Source: Puccinia triticina
Lineage: Eukaryota; Basidiomycota; Pucciniomycetes; Pucciniales; Pucciniaceae
Direction: 5' to 3'
Assembly: GCF_026914185.1 (NCBI RefSeq)
Contig: NC_070560.1
Span: forward strand, 4,331,501 to 4,395,500
DNA: 64,000 nucleotides
Under the pieces are notes generated by a model. The model was not told where the DNA came from. It did no database searches and saw only the letters and a program-made list of their open reading frames with translations. A program made the position numbers and the translations under genes. Below are positions 42,869-55,857 of this stretch, one piece after another. Each line of letters starts with the position of its first letter. Within the stretch, counting starts at the first letter, position 1.

Positions 42869-44675
42869 GGTCGCCAATAGTCAATTCAGCAGAATATGTG
42901 TAGTCCCATCAATCCCACATTAGTTGGTTTAACGCCTGAAGTTCAACAACCATATTTATACTGACGTTCGGTCCATTTAGTTTCGCAGTAGATTCCCGAT
43001 TTCTAGCGGAGCCCAGAAGGTCCAACGACAGCTGGATGATGATGTGGTGGTGGTGGTGATGAGGTGGATGTTGTCACTTCAAAGTTCACCTTCAGCCTCG
43101 ATTTTCGGCCCCGAACAGCATCCTTCGGGGTGGCAATACAAGTCTCGGGGGAGCGTATAGCAACCTCCGAAGGAGACTTGAATCCAACATTTGGCTTGAG
43201 CCTGGCCAGTCATTTGTCTGAAATTTCCTTCTAACCCATTTATCACCCCTTAACCATCTGTTTTTTTATGGCCAACAGATCTATCAGCATCAGATTTTCT
43301 TTCTACATATGTTGGACACAACACCACCACTTGGAAAATCTTTGCAGGGAAATCTAGCTTTTTGGGCTCTAGATCACTTCTGGGAGGCCCGCAGATCTTG
43401 ACAGGAAGTCATCCAGTGTGTCTGACCTCAGCCTTTGGATTATCTGATGGATTCATCGCATTGATCAAGAACAGCCCTCACAAGAATGGCCTGTACAAGA
43501 CAGCTGAGATCAAGGGCTGCAAGATTGTATGTGAGGGTTTGAAATTTCAGCTAAGAATAGGTATTAACAGAGATTTAAAAGCAAAAAACAGTATTTTATG
43601 TGTTGTGTCCTGAGGCTGTGGTACCGCTGGGTGTTTGCCTGCTGGAGATGTTGCTTCACTTCGCCCCTGTGAAGCTATATCAGCTGGCGCTCTCTTGTAG
43701 AGAGCAGGCAGGAAAAAACTTAATGTAAAATTCTTAATATGAATTAGATATAATTTACTAGATATAAATGTAAGAAGGGGTGAAATTAATAAAGAAAATG
43801 GATTTTAATGTGAATGATTCACTTTTCTATTTATTTACGCTAGTCAAGCAGATCTATCCTAGTTTATGAAGATTGACTTAGCCAGCAAAGCCTGGCCTCT
43901 TCAATAAAAGGTATTGAAGGAACAATTGAGATAAGTTTTGGATCATGATAGTTTCTAGTTGGCTGAAGATCCCAATGTTTTATTACTATCAACCCCAGAC
44001 TTTTTCTTGTTATACCAATTGAGATAGTTTAAAAGAGATATAAAGAAAAGGAAAGTATGGATAGATTTGAATGATCTAATGGAAAAGATCAGGAGACAAG
44101 GGTATCTAGAATTACAGCTAGTAGGATTCCGTGTAATGAGTTTAAAACAAGTTGAAAGATTCTAAAGTTCCAAGAAAAGTAACCAATTATCAGGAGAGAT
44201 TACTTTGAAGAATGCTCTGTACAGAAATCTTACTACAATTCAAGGATGATAAATTTAGACCAATACTAGGCTGTTGGTTCCAGCAAGCCAGTACAAATGT
44301 AACTTATATATAAGGGTTGATATTGGGGAAGGATTTCTCCATAGTATTTGTTCTGGTTAAATCTGAGGAGCGGCTTCCTTCTCTTGATCACAGAAAGTTT
44401 TCTCCTTGCTAGCCAACTCAGGAATATTATTTTTCATCCTGCTTATTCTTGGCTCCTGAGTTCAATCTGTCTATACTGCAGCTCTGTAGATTTCCTTGAT
44501 TTCTATTATATTATTTGTGTGTGTTTATTCTTGCCATGTGGGTATTATTGTTTATTAAGATGCTCCCCACTTTGTCTAGTTATACACCAGGAAAAATAAA
44601 TTATCGCCAATGACTGCTGCTTTAAAAATATGCTACAATTACCCCTTTTTTTCCTAATGGGGGCTGTCCATATGG
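42869..44675. other. Upstream of SED5 and AT-rich spacer; no gene seen
   Basis: A GTGGTG/GATGAT microsatellite at 43032-43072. Remnant of the GGAGGACTTCCCGT MITE family at about 43340-43425 (GGGAAATCTAGC, GACAGGAAGTCATCC). From 43700 to 44600 the sequence is AT-rich with frequent stops on both strands. Confidence 0.5.
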
Positions 44676-45306
44676 TAAAGATGGCAATTGGTACCCGGGT
44701 ACCGCCTGTTTTTTGGACTCAGATGAACACCAGGTACCGCACCCGGCACTGCCTGGCGGGTGCCAGCGGGTGTGGGCGGTACTTGAGGGGGGCACCAGTG
44801 GTACCTGGGAGTGTGTAGTGAAGCCAATGCGTCTCATCCCAGCCATCCTCATCCTTTTCTCTCCCCTCCACCATGACCCACCTCCCTTGCTACCGGCGGC
44901 TCCTCCGCCAGCTCGCAACCACCCGGCTTGCCCGAGGACGACCAGCGCTGCAGGGCGTGCCCGGCAGCAGTCCAACCGGCGCTCGGCTTGGCTTGTAAGA
45001 CTTGTGTCACTTGCAGGTGGATCCCATGGTCGAGGAGTGGGCTGGTGAGGTGGTGATTGGAAGGGCCCAGAGGTCAGTGATTGGATTTTAGTGATCAAAG
45101 AAGGGGAAAAAACCCAGCTCAAGGCCCCCTAGCTCCCTGGGTATAAGGCGGGTACAGCTAGCAGTACCCAGGTACCCGCTGGTTTTGGAGACAAAACAGA
45201 CACCAGACACCGCACCCGGCACCGCCCGGCGGGTGTCTGGCTGGTGCGAGCGATACCCGCCCGTGGGTGCCGGGTAACCTCAAATGGGTACAAAATGACA
45301 TATTTA
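44676..45306. mobile_element. Non-autonomous hAT-like element with GGTACCCG ends (631 bp)
   Basis: Starts TAAAGATGGCAATTGGTACC and ends as the inverse of TAAATATGTCATTTTGTACC, flanked by the 8-bp duplication CCATATGG (44668-44675 and 45307-45314). An 8-bp duplication and a TANRGATGGCAA-type end are typical of hAT. Both subterminal parts are packed with GGTACC, CCCGGCACCGCCCGGCGGGTG words. The middle (44820-45120) is unrelated, with no protein recognised. Confidence 0.75.
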
Positions 45307-45314
45307 CCATATGG

Positions 45315-45860
45315 CCAAATGTGCAAATGGTGGGAAGCTCATTGGAATTAGGCTGATGTGACCTGTAGTCTAGTGAAGGTTTATTTTCCCTGGTGTATAT
45401 AGGGCCAGTGCCTTGTCTGACATGCTTGAATTTTATTCATTATTCTCCCATCCCTTGTGCTAGCACCTCTTTGGGGCTCCTGTGCTGTATCTAATACAAT
45501 TTGAACCTTTTGGACATCTAAAATGTATCAATGTTGACAGCAGAGGCATTCCTTGATGTATTTTCTGGAAATCTGTGGTTGATGTCTTTGTTGGAAATCT
45601 GTGGTTCTTGATGTCACTTTTGAAGCTGGAGTCTTGGTCCTTGTGGTCAAAATGAAGTTCTGCTGGATTTTTGGGGCAGTCACAGTTTCATCCACAGCTG
45701 AAGGATGTGGGATTGTGCCTTGCAGCCCTGGTTCAGTTTTTGTACCTTGTGGTGTTGTTCTAGTAGATACACCTTCCGTTGTTGGTTCTGTTTTCCTACC
45801 CTGTGGTGTTGTTTCATTCAGTGTGCTCAGTGGCGGCTGGCTGGCTGGCTTGCCCTGTGG
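45315..45860. other. No gene seen
   Basis: 546 bp between two mobile elements. The open frames here are short, and I recognise none. Confidence 0.45.
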
Positions 45861-45865
45861 TTTTC

Positions 45866-46616
45866 TGTCAGCCCTTGGCTAGTCCAGACAGCGCCAAGGC
45901 TGACACTGCACGCACAGCAGAAGAACTGTGTGCGCATAGTGCCGCTCCAAGCACAGCACGCGCCAAAGACAAAGAGTGCGTGAGTAAGCGCGACTAAGTA
46001 GAGTTCCACAACACTCACGGGTTGTTGAGATCAAGTGAAGCACAATCCACGCGAATGTTCCATGCGTGGACTTAGTCTGTCAAGCTTGAGTGAGTACAAT
46101 CCACGCGTGGACTTAGTTTCAACCAAGAACGTTTTGAAGACCTGACGTCTAAGTGCGGCCATCACATTTGGCTATAAAAGACCTGGGGCCTCCGCCCCAC
46201 AAAAGGTCTGCCAGATCATTTTTTAGAATACAACACCCGTCTACCTTGTTTGATACAAACAACTGGGGCTTTTACTTCTATTCCACATCTCAACCCTTTT
46301 TCCTTTAAGTTCTTCTCCTTTACTCCTCCCTCCTCTCACCGCTCCGCAACCTCCTTCAAACTCCACTTCCGTACCAAACCCCGGACCCAACTCCTTCTCC
46401 TTGACCATCTTCCTTCACTCACTACCTTTTAAGGTAAGCTAGAGTTTACAAACCACTTTTAGGGTTCAGGTACAACTAAGCTCTACCAGCCCCTCCTCCG
46501 GAGGCGCGGCTTTCTCCTCCCACTCTGTGGTTGAGTCAAGTGTGTTTTCCTCTTTAGGAACTCACCCTTTGTTATTTCCTATTCAGGCGTCGTCACTTTA
46601 GAGACGCGCCCTGACA
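45866..46616 (+). mobile_element. Solo LTR, Ty3-like ends (751 bp)
   Basis: TGTCAGCCC...GCCCTGACA flanked by TTTTC (45861-45865 and 46617-46621). TATA box TATAAAAG at 46173-46180. Downstream of it lies a GT...AG unit, GTAAGC at 46434 to TTCAG at 46586, in the expected leader. Perfect TGTCAG/CTGACA ends are common in Ty3-type LTRs, but without an internal region the superfamily is a guess. Confidence 0.78.
46173..46180 (+). promoter_or_regulatory. TATA box of the solo LTR
   Basis: TATAAAAG, followed about 30 bp later by CA-rich sequence suited to initiation. It could still start transcripts toward element D. Confidence 0.6.
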
Positions 46617-46621
46617 TTTTC

Positions 46622-46821
46622 TCTCAATCAGTGGATTGATCCATGATCCACCTTCTCCAGATGTCTTTGATCCACAGTCCCCAACTCCATCTTTCCTTCA
46701 ATCACTACCCTGCCTGAAACACAGGTACTTTCTGCTCACATATGTGGTAAATGGAAGAGCTTCAAAGTTGTTCACCGCATCCAGCCCTGCAGGTTAAAAA
46801 TTGGGAGGACTTAATTACACG
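46622..46821. repeat. Dispersed repeat related to 56700-57090
   Basis: The stretch GCTCACATATGTGG ... AAATTGGGAGGACTTA at about 46735-46814 recurs at about 56740-56775 and 56935-57015, which suggests a partly tandem repeat split by element D and its host element. No gene seen. Confidence 0.5.
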
Positions 46822-46959
46822 TAGGGATGAAACCCGGTCGGGTTTGGGTTGGAAAACAGTGCCCGAACCTGACCCGGAATTTAGCGTGGGTTGGGTTGGG
46901 TTGGGTCAGATTTGAAAATATGCTGCCCGAACCCGACCCAATGTCTTACTGTTTTGGGT

Positions 46960-47492
46960 TATTGAGGCGCATAGTGGAGAGGCCACCGGAGTTCGTTACT
47001 GCGGAGCAAACTATGATATTGTAAAACTAACCATGATGTATATAGTTCAACTTTCTCTCCACACGTTGTACCATATTCATCATCACTTCACAATATCATC
47101 CACACACTCACTCCGCACTCCCTTACCGGTCGCCCGCAGGTATGCGCTCATTTCTATCACTCTCATCTTTGGATTCATTGTTCTCATCTCACTCTTTGTG
47201 CTCTCAGGTGTGCATCCACCGCTGGTTGTCGTGTCTACTGTTTGCGTGCTCACAGCTCATACGCTGTATTCTCAGGTTGGTATATTGTTGTTTTGCTTTC
47301 ATTTCATTCATCATCACTTCACAATATCATCCACACACTTACTCCGCACTCCCTTACCGGTCGCCCGCAGGTGTGCATCCACCGCTGGTCGTCGTGTCTA
47401 CTGTTCGCGTGCTCACAGGTCGTCGTGTCTACTGTTCGCGTGCTCACAGCTCATACACTGTATTCTCAGGTCCCCTGGCTTAGTCTCCATTA
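46960..47492 (+). repeat. 5' LTR of element D with modular CAG|GT repeats
   Basis: Built of modules of about 68-95 bp, each beginning GT and ending CAG. The module GTGTGCATCCACCGCTGG... appears in full and in part. The 3' LTR (570 bp) has one more full module copy, so it is longer by about 37 bp. Confidence 0.82.
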
Positions 47493-47554
47493 GGTTATGG
47501 GCCCAGAAGCGTAACCGGACCTACCTTGAACAACGTCACAACGCGATCATTATA

Positions 47555-48505
47555 ATGTCCGAACACAAGAGTGCCCTGCAATCCCTCGACAATGTCCCAT
47601 TCTCTACATGGAAGGGACAGATCAAGGCGTACCTTCAAGTACAAGGTCTCAAAATGTACATCGACAACACCATCGCCACACCTACCGACGCCTCTGCCGC
47701 ACTCACTCACAGCAAAGAGATGGGAAAAGCTGCTGGAATCCTGTCTCTCTACCTCGGGACCAAGTATCGCACTCAGTTCGTCAAACCCGCCAACAAGAAT
47801 GATCCCAGAGCCATTTGGCTCCTCATCGAAGCGCACTTTGAAGCAAAGACAGGTGACAACCAAGCAAAGGTTGTACAAGAATTCTTATCAATCACGTTTA
47901 AACGCGACGACGTTGCTGGCTTCCTCACCGACCTAAATGATCGTCTAAGCAGCATCAAAGCAGTTGGAGTCAAAATCGTAAAAGCTCCAGTAGAATTTAC
48001 TCTCCATGAAACATGGATGTCTGAATTTCTACTTTCTCGACTTCCCTTGTCGCTCAACCTTAGAGATATTCTTATCACCAAGCGTCCCCTCACTCTTGAC
48101 ATCCTTAGAGATCTACTAGAAGGCCAACAACGAGATCAAGCACCGATTTCATCATCATCCACAGCTCCAGTCATCAAGCAGGAATCGGCTCTTGCAGCAT
48201 CTTTGACCAGAAAAACCCCTTCCGCATCGTCTGGAAAAGCTCCATCCTGGCCAGTTTGCTCTCCCGGTTTTCACAATCCAAAGACTAAACACTCAGCCTC
48301 CGAGTGTCTTCAACTCAAGAAGAAGAAGCCGGCAGCCAACGCAGCAACTTTGACAACTCCTCACAACAACAAGGACTCTTCCTCCGTCAGCACCACTAGC
48401 AGCGGACTTTTGTGCATCCGTCAAGCTCTCGCCGCAGTCAAATCAGCCGATGTCTGCTTCCTCGACAGCGGAGCAAGCCATCATATGTTCAGTGATCAAT
48501 CCAAG
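47555..48505 (+). pseudogene. Element D gag and protease start
   Basis: ATG at 47555. Copia Gag core (FSTWKGQIKAYLQVQGL, TKYRTQFVKPANKNDPRAIW, LLSRLPLSLNLRDIL), a Lys-rich region with CSPGFHNPKTKHSASEC as a diverged zinc knuckle, and the protease motif LDSGASHHMFS. The frame is cut by the hAT insertion right after the protease active site. The open frame extends upstream through the LTR, but that part is probably not translated. Confidence 0.8.
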
Positions 48506-51500
48506 CAACGGTGCAACAGATACAAGACACGTATTGGTATTGTGCCCGTATTGTCTTGCAATCCAAGCCAATACCATGTATTGGTATTGGTAAAAACAGC
48601 CAATACAATACATAGTATTGGCGCAATGAGTATTGGTAAAAAGATACAATCCAGATATTTCCTGGGAGATGGATTGGGCCGGCCAATACAATACAGCCTG
48701 AGTCCCAAGACGTATCTCTGAGTATCCCTAGTATTTTATGTAGGTGCATACATTTTTGCTCAGTCTTGGGTATTACCCATCCCTTCATCATTGATAGCTG
48801 ATCAGCTAATTGCGGTAAGTCATCATAAATTTCCTGGAAAAGAAAGCAGAGGAGTACCAGTTCAAGAACAGGCCCACACCACCAATTGCTGACAGAAGAG
48901 TCAGGTCCACACCAAGCCACAACACCCCTCAACGCTGTCGCCCGAAAATCATCCATCCAACCCGCTCCCGCCAAGTCCAAACATAACAAGGCAACCTGGT
49001 TGCCACGATTCCTACACCGCATCCGCCCACCTCTCCTGCCGAGTCCAAGCACAGCAAGCCAGTCAAGCTGGTCGCCACAATTCCCACACCGCCCGGAAAT
49101 CATTCCCCCCCTCCAGCCAAGTGAGTCCAAGCATAATAAGCCAGCTACACCGATGATTGCTGACAACCCAGGCTTATTTGATAGCAGCCAGTAGAGCCAG
49201 GTCGCCAAGCTACAACACCTCTTACCTTCGCCACCCAAAAGTTATCCATCCAGCCATCCCGCTCCTCTCGCCAGCTCTCTTCACTTCCCCCCTCACTAGC
49301 TTCCACTCCCACTGGTTGGTGTCCCACACTTCCGAAAGAAAATGTCACAAATTCCCAGATCAGCACAGCAGACTCCTCCTTGACCACCTTCTCGGCAGTC
49401 CACTCGCATAGTCACTCCAGTCCGTCCCAACACAAATTTTGTTCGGCCAAGCCAAGATTCTCGTAAATCATTGTATCAGCTTCGGCAGAACACCGCCAAC
49501 GATAACATACGGCCTTCGGGGGATGAAAGTGATACACGTAGTCTGGTCCAGTTATCTCAATCTCTTAAACGGAAGAAAACCCAAAAATCAACCTTGTCAA
49601 GCCAAGCCCCAATTAAGAGACCCGTGACTAAAAAAACACAGAACAAGGGAAAGAAAAAGAGAACAAATACTCCTAGTGCTTCTGATAACGATTCCGATGC
49701 GGCTTCACACATAATAGATCACATTCAAGACTCTGACGAAGAGAACTCAAAGGTTCAGAAGCATACAAAGAACAAATCTGAATTTGACGACATTGACGAT
49801 TATTTTGAGCCGCCGATTCCCAACGAAAAAGGAGATGCAGATAAGAAAATCATGCACCGTTGCAAGTGGTGCAAAAAGTTATACATGAAAAGCCGAGGAT
49901 CACGTTCCAATCTCACAAAGCATCGCGATGGGACCATCGATCGAATACCCTGCTCTGCTCGGGCGCACGCAATCGCTGCAGGTTGCAAGCTGCCAATGAC
50001 TGCGAAAGATATCGAAAAGTTTGATGAAACTCATCATCACGAAGCGATGACCAACTACCTTCAGCACAGAAAGTTTGACTTGAAGGTGTTCAACCAGCTC
50101 CTTGTTTTCTGGCTCATCCGATACTCGCTGCCTTGGAATCGGATCGAGGATTATCTTCTCTCAGTGGCTTTCAAGTATGTCCAACGCGGCATTCACCTCT
50201 ACTCTCGCACTTGGGCTGCGACTGAAGCCCATCGGCTGTACATGAATCTGCAGAAAAATGTTGTCTCGGTTCTAACGGTAAAACCTTTGAAGCTTATCTG
50301 ATTCTTCATGAACAAAGCCATACTGATTTTTTGTTTCCTGTCAGTCACTTAGCTCAAAAATTACCCTTATTCATGATATCTGGACTACAAAGGGTAATCA
50401 TCACGCATTTTTGGGGATCTCTGTGGCTTACATCTCCGAAAACTGGACGTTCCAAATCTTGCATCTCGGCCTGAAGTACATTGCATCAAGTCACAAGGGA
50501 AAACTCTTGGCCATACCATTCGCCAATATTATATCTAAGTTACACCTCGAAGAAAAGATAAGCGCATCTGGCCTTGATTGATGATCAATCTTTACGCTGT
50601 GGCTAACCTTTTTTGATTATAATTTCAATACATATTGGCGCAGACAACCGACTCGGGATCAAACAACTTCACCATGGCAACCGAAGCTGATCGTCTTATT
50701 CGCAAGAAGACAGGAGTCAAGCTCAATCTCAAAGGCAATCATATACGATGTTTCTGCCACAAGGTCGCCCTCATCCTCAATGCCGGTCTCCACGCAATCG
50801 AACTTTCCAGCAAAGGGTTGATTTCTTCGAAAGCGGAGACCCTTGGTTTTGTTCCTGGACTCGCTCCAATAGTGGAAGAATCCGAAGAGAAAGAACCAGA
50901 AGACAGCTTTGTTGTGGAGGATGTAGTGTTGGCGAAGGATAATGAAGAAGTGGTGAACGATGGAAACCTCGAAACCAACTTACCGAGTAGAGCCGATTCG
51001 CCAAGCAAAGCCAACTCGCTGAGCATCACCGATTTGCCGAGTGGAGCCGATTCGCCGAGCGGAGCCGAGTCGCCTGACGAGCCAGACACCTGGGATCCAC
51101 CAGAAGAAAATAAGAACAAGGTCGACTTCATCTTGAAGAAGGTCGACTTCGTAATCCAAAGGATTACTTCCTCTGCTGCTGAACGATGCGAGTACGCTAC
51201 TTGGTGCAAAAAACTCGATTTTGATGGGCCCAGCCTCATTGCTGGGTACGGGATCCGCTGGAACATCAAGTTCCAAAGCAGGGATCATGGATACCAAGCT
51301 CGCAAGATCATCGGCAAGCTCATCGAGAATGAGAAGGACAGGCAGGAGCGAGAGGGAGGGAAAAACTACTATGACAATGTCGATATCTTACGAGGCGAAT
51401 GGGAATTGGTCAAAAACTTGAATGAGACCCTCAGCGTGAGCCAAATCTTCAGTTACGCACAACAAGATGTACTAGAATTGAAAATTTTCCTTATAACAGG

Positions 51501-52687
51501 AGTTCTACTACATCACCAAGAAAATGGAGGGTGACAACTCATCAGGGAGCTTGATGATTTCTGAATACCAGAACATCAAGGATTTTATTAGTGAGAAGAT
51601 AGAATCAATCTCCGAACCAGAATTCCAAATTATGCTCGAGAAGATGTTGGTCAAAACGGATGCGTATCTTGACGAGGCCCTCAACTGTGACGCCATTGTC
51701 ATTGCTACTGCTCTTAACCCCAGTTTCCGACTATCTATCTTTCAGATGTGGTTTCCTGGCCGCTACGCTTACACCCTTGATTTGCTCAAGGATCTGTATG
51801 ACGCCAAGAAAGCCGAAGTCAATGCTGCCAAAACTCTTAAAGAACCGCACCAGCTGCTAAACCCGCCAAAGGCAAGCAATCAACGTTCAAAGCACACAGA
51901 CTTCTTCCCAGAAACGACTAAGGCACCTTTGGCTGACGAGCTCAACTCATATATTGAGGGCAAGCACAAGCTACCAACGTGTGAAGCAGCCAATTGTTTG
52001 GATTGGTGGAAAGTAAGTAGATACCTCAAGTGACTTTCAACCAACAGCTTTCCCGCAACTAATCTCATTGTAATCCATTTTGATCGGTTTTTATGCTTTA
52101 GGAACACTCCCAAGAGTTTCCAATCTTGTCCCTCTTAGCTAGGGATTACCTGGCTTGCTCAGCAACGTGGAGAGGTGCTTTTCAGCCGCGGCGGATACTT
52201 GTGGGCACGATTGAGGCAGTCTTGCTGCTAGGACCATTGAGCGCTGTGTTAGCTCTCACCAATGGCTTGTTCAAGGAGTTGAGCCAAACGGAGAGTTTGA
52301 AGCAGCTCAGAAAATTATTACTCAGGCCAAACAAGAGGAGGAATACAAGCAGGCCAGAAAAAAACGAGTTGCTAATATGGACAACTTGCCATCAAACCAC
52401 TAGTCCATTTTTATGTGGTTTTCCCTCCCTCTGCTCCTTTTGTATGGTTTGCAGTCAAAAAATAAAATGTCAATCCAATCCCTGTGAGACAGGATTGCAA
52501 TCCAATTGGTATTTCCAAGCAATACCAATACAACCAATACAATACCAAGGGGTTCTGATACAATACCATGTTACTGTCTCACATTCTCAAGACAATCCAA
52601 TGTCTTGATAATTTGTGTATTGGCACAGAAATACAAGACACAATACTCCACCAATACTGGATCGTATCGTATTGTTTCACCATTGAG
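48506..52687 (+). mobile_element. hAT transposon 1, inserted in element D protease
   Basis: Inverted ends CAACGGTGCAACAGATAC and (inverse) CTCAATGGTGAAACAATAC. An 8-bp flank AATCCAAG (48498-48505) and ATTCCAAG (52688-52695) match at 7 of 8. Dense subterminal GTATTGG/CCAATAC words lie at 48531-48700 and 52495-52675, as expected for transposase-binding sites. It encodes a BED-finger hAT transposase, now broken. Confidence 0.85.
49342..52402 (+). pseudogene. hAT transposase with BED zinc finger (degenerate)
   Basis: Start ATG 49342, then TGA at codon 14 (49381). Seen: a basic/acidic N-terminus, BED finger CKWCKKLY...SNLTKHRDG, LPWNRIEDYLL, ITLIHDIWTTKGNHHAFLGI, TTDSGSNNFTM with the catalytic Asp, NHIRCFCHKVALILN, a Ser-Pro-rich insertion (DSPSGAES repeats), ALNPSFRL, and the hATC dimerisation region WWK + EFPILSLLARDYLACSA. 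After LACSA the frame shifts to VERCFSAAADTCG, followed by TGA at 52212 and WLVQGVEPNGEFEAAQK. At least two introns (near 50285-50345 and 50577-50640; another at 52014-52102) are inferred. It cannot produce full-length transposase. Confidence 0.8.
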
Positions 52688-52695
52688 ATTCCAAG

Positions 52696-55600
52696 CTCAC
52701 AGAATACCACGCTAGATCCACTCTCATTTCACTCGCCGACGGCAATACACTCGAGTCCTCTGGTGAAGGCTTTGTTTCCATCATCGCCAACGATGGATCA
52801 AACCTCAAGCTGAAAGCGCTTCATGTTCCTGATCTAGCGGGTACCTTAATCAGCTTTGGACGACTCTTCAAGCAAGGCTGTGACGTAGCAAGAACTGGAC
52901 CGAAGACCTTCGATCTAGTCCGCAACAACGCAGTCATCCTCTCAGCAGCTGTATTAGGAGGAGTCTGCAACATCAAGCTAGCTCCCGGAACTCAAGGTCA
53001 GTCTTCTCATTCAGCATTGGCCAAACAAGCGACATCAGTTGACGCAAACACACTTCACAGATCTGCAGGCCACCCAAACCTCAAGGCTCTGAAAAAGATG
53101 TTTCCAAACATTTGAGCCGCTAGGATTAATTGTGAAGCTTGTTCGCTGTCTAAATCTCATCGATTGCCATTCCCGGGTTCTCTACCTGAAGCCTCACGAC
53201 CGCTAGAGTACGTCTACATGGACCTCAGCAGTCGAATCAATCCACCATTGTTTGGAGGCAAGGAATACTATCTTAAAATCACAGACTACTACACACGTTA
53301 TCATCATCTGTACTTGCTTTCCAAGAAATCTGAGACATTCTCATTCTTCATGCAATATTACCACAAAGTTACAAATCATCACTCTTGTAACATCAAAACG
53401 GTCATCTTTGATGGTGGCGGGGAATTCAACTCAAACAAGTTCCTTGATTTCCTGAAATCAAAAGGAATTACAGTGCAAGTAACTGCTCCATACACTCCAC
53501 AACAAAACTCAGTTGCCGAGCGCGGGAACCGATCGACGTCAGAAAAAGCCAGGTGCATGCTCAAACAGGCGAACCTTCCTTCCGAATACTGGGGAGAAGC
53601 GGTATCAACAGCGGTCCTGCTTGAGAACATAACTCCCATGCGCAAACTCAAGTGGGATACGCCCCACAACCTGTGGTTTGGTTCTCCTTTCAACTCCTCA
53701 CGTCTCAAACCCTTTGGTTGCCAAGCCTACGTGAATATTCCGAAACAACTTCGCAATGGAAAATTCGGCGACACTACAAAAAAGGGCCTACTCGTTGGTT
53801 ATCAGCTGGGGACACACAACTGGCGTGTCCTCCTCCCAGGGGGGAAAGTGGAGCGCTGTCACAATGTAACCTTCAGCGTGACAGACTTCCCAGGAGTCTC
53901 CACCTTCTTCCCAGCTGATCCATCGTCCCACTTCGATCCTCTCACTCCATCAGACTTTGATGAACTAGTCGAAGAGCCACCTCTCAACGAATTTCCCTCA
54001 ACAGCTGCAATGCAAGACGTCCTAGACTGGAGATCCGCTGAAGACAAACTGGACCCTGATCCTTCCTACCTCGACTCTAACTCCTTCTTCCACGCCCCTG
54101 AAGCCAACAAGCAAAATGACAGGCCTCAAGAAATCGATCCACCGCCTGCCCCACCGCCACAACCTATTGCGCCTGCTCCGCCTCGTCCAGGATATGACAT
54201 TATGCTCACCTCCAATATTGCCCCAAGGAACATCAGCTCAGACATAGACCCTTCTCACATTCTCCACACAAAACAAAGAGCTAACCTCGCAATGGCTCTT
54301 GCGGCATCCAATATCCCCAAAACTCACAGGGAAGCAATGCTGTCATTGGATGCGTCCTCCTGGACCCAAGCAGTGGAGTCGGAACTAGTGGCGATGAGAG
54401 ACCTGAAAGTTTGGTCCGTTGAAATTCTTCCGGGAGACGAGTCCTTACTCGGAACAGTCTGGGCCTTCAGAAAAAAGAAAAACTCAGAAGGCGTGGTGGT
54501 CAAATTCAAGGCCAGGCTCTGCGCGCAGGGATCTCAACAAAAGGAAGGCTACGGATTCACCTACGCGCCAACAGGTCGTTCAACAAGTCTCAGGGCCGCT
54601 CTTATTGTTGGATTATCTTGCGGATACTCGATTCATCAAATGGATGCAAAAAACGCATTCCTCAACGGCAACCTTCAAGAGTCAGTCTATCTCCGCCCCC
54701 CACCCGGGCTGGACGTTCCCAAAGGCTACTGCCTGAAGCTACACAAAGCTATCTACGGCTTGAAGCAAGCGCCAAGAGTATGGTACGCGGAGCTAAAGTC
54801 ATTCTTTGTCTCCATCAACTTCAAACCCTGTCCCGCCAACCCCTGTCTATTCACGTCTCAAGTGGAAGGATGGGAATGCTTTGTTCACATCTACTCGACA
54901 ACATGATCATCATCAGTCACGACGTCAATAGGTTTAAAAAACTAATCTCGGCTAAATTTTGCATGGAAGACCTTGGCGAAGCACAACATATTCTCGGGAT
55001 CAAGCTATCAATACCAACAAAATCAAGTATTCTACTCAGCCAGGAAACCTACACTCAATCAATCCTGGACAACTACGGATTCTCAGACTGCCGCCCAACC
55101 TCGATGCCTATGATTCAAAACACTCACCTAGTAAAAAGCTCCGAAGAACAATATCAATCCTTCTTGCAACTCAAGATCAATTATTGCAAGGCGCTGGGTC
55201 TTCTCAACTACCTAGCCGTCTCAACGCAACCGGACATCTCTTTCACTGTCTCTCAACTCTCCCAACACCTCGAAAAGCCAGGGATTTCCCACTGGAAAGC
55301 AGTTCAGCACCTGCTCAGATATCTAGCTGGCACCAAATCTCATGGAATACTACTCAAAGGGACAACTAACCTACAAGACGTCTTGGTCTACACAGATGCA
55401 GATTTTGCAAATTGCACCGACGATCGTAGATCATACTCCGGCTACGTGACTCTCCTTGGGGGCAACCTTCTATCATGGCGTTCTAAAAAACAGCAAACAG
55501 TCTTGACATCAACAACCGAAGCAGAATATAGGGCGATGTTTGAAGGTGTTCAAGAATCCGTCTGGCTGAAATATCTCTTCGCAAGCCTATCAATCAAGCA

Positions 55601-55846
55601 TACAAACAATTTGAGATCTTTGTAGACAACCAGAGTGCCATCGCCTTAGCAACAAATCCAATCTTTCAACAGCGCTCTAAGCATATTGACATCTTATACC
55701 ATTGGTTGCGCGAAATCCACAACACCGGCCTCATCCACATCAACTACATTTCAACAAACAAGATGAAGGCTGACATGTGCACGAAGGCACTCGGCAAGCA
55801 GAAACATCACAATGTCTTAGCCGATCTCAAGATCAACCGGCAATGA
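52696..55846 (+). pseudogene. Element D protease end, integrase, RT and RNase H
   Basis: Continues the protease (SLADGNTLESSGEGFV, LHVPDLAGTLISFG), integrase (LHRSAGHPNLKALKK, TGA at 53113, CEACSLSK, YMDLSSRI, FDGGGEFNS, QQNSVAERGN), RT (YAPTGRSTSLRAAL, MDAKNAFLNGNLQESVYL, IYGLKQAPRVWY). A frameshift near 54890 falls in the HVDD motif, which now reads HIYSTT in one frame and DNMIIIS in the other. RNase H follows (DADFANC, STTEAEYRAM), with a second frameshift near 55605 before VDNQSAIALATNP. Ends at TGA 55844-55846. Confidence 0.82.
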
Positions 55847-55857
55847 GAGAGGGGGGG

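Noticed and set aside
47033..47554. 174-residue extension upstream of element D Gag
   Set aside because: It translates the LTR modules. The Gag family start fits the ATG at 47555.
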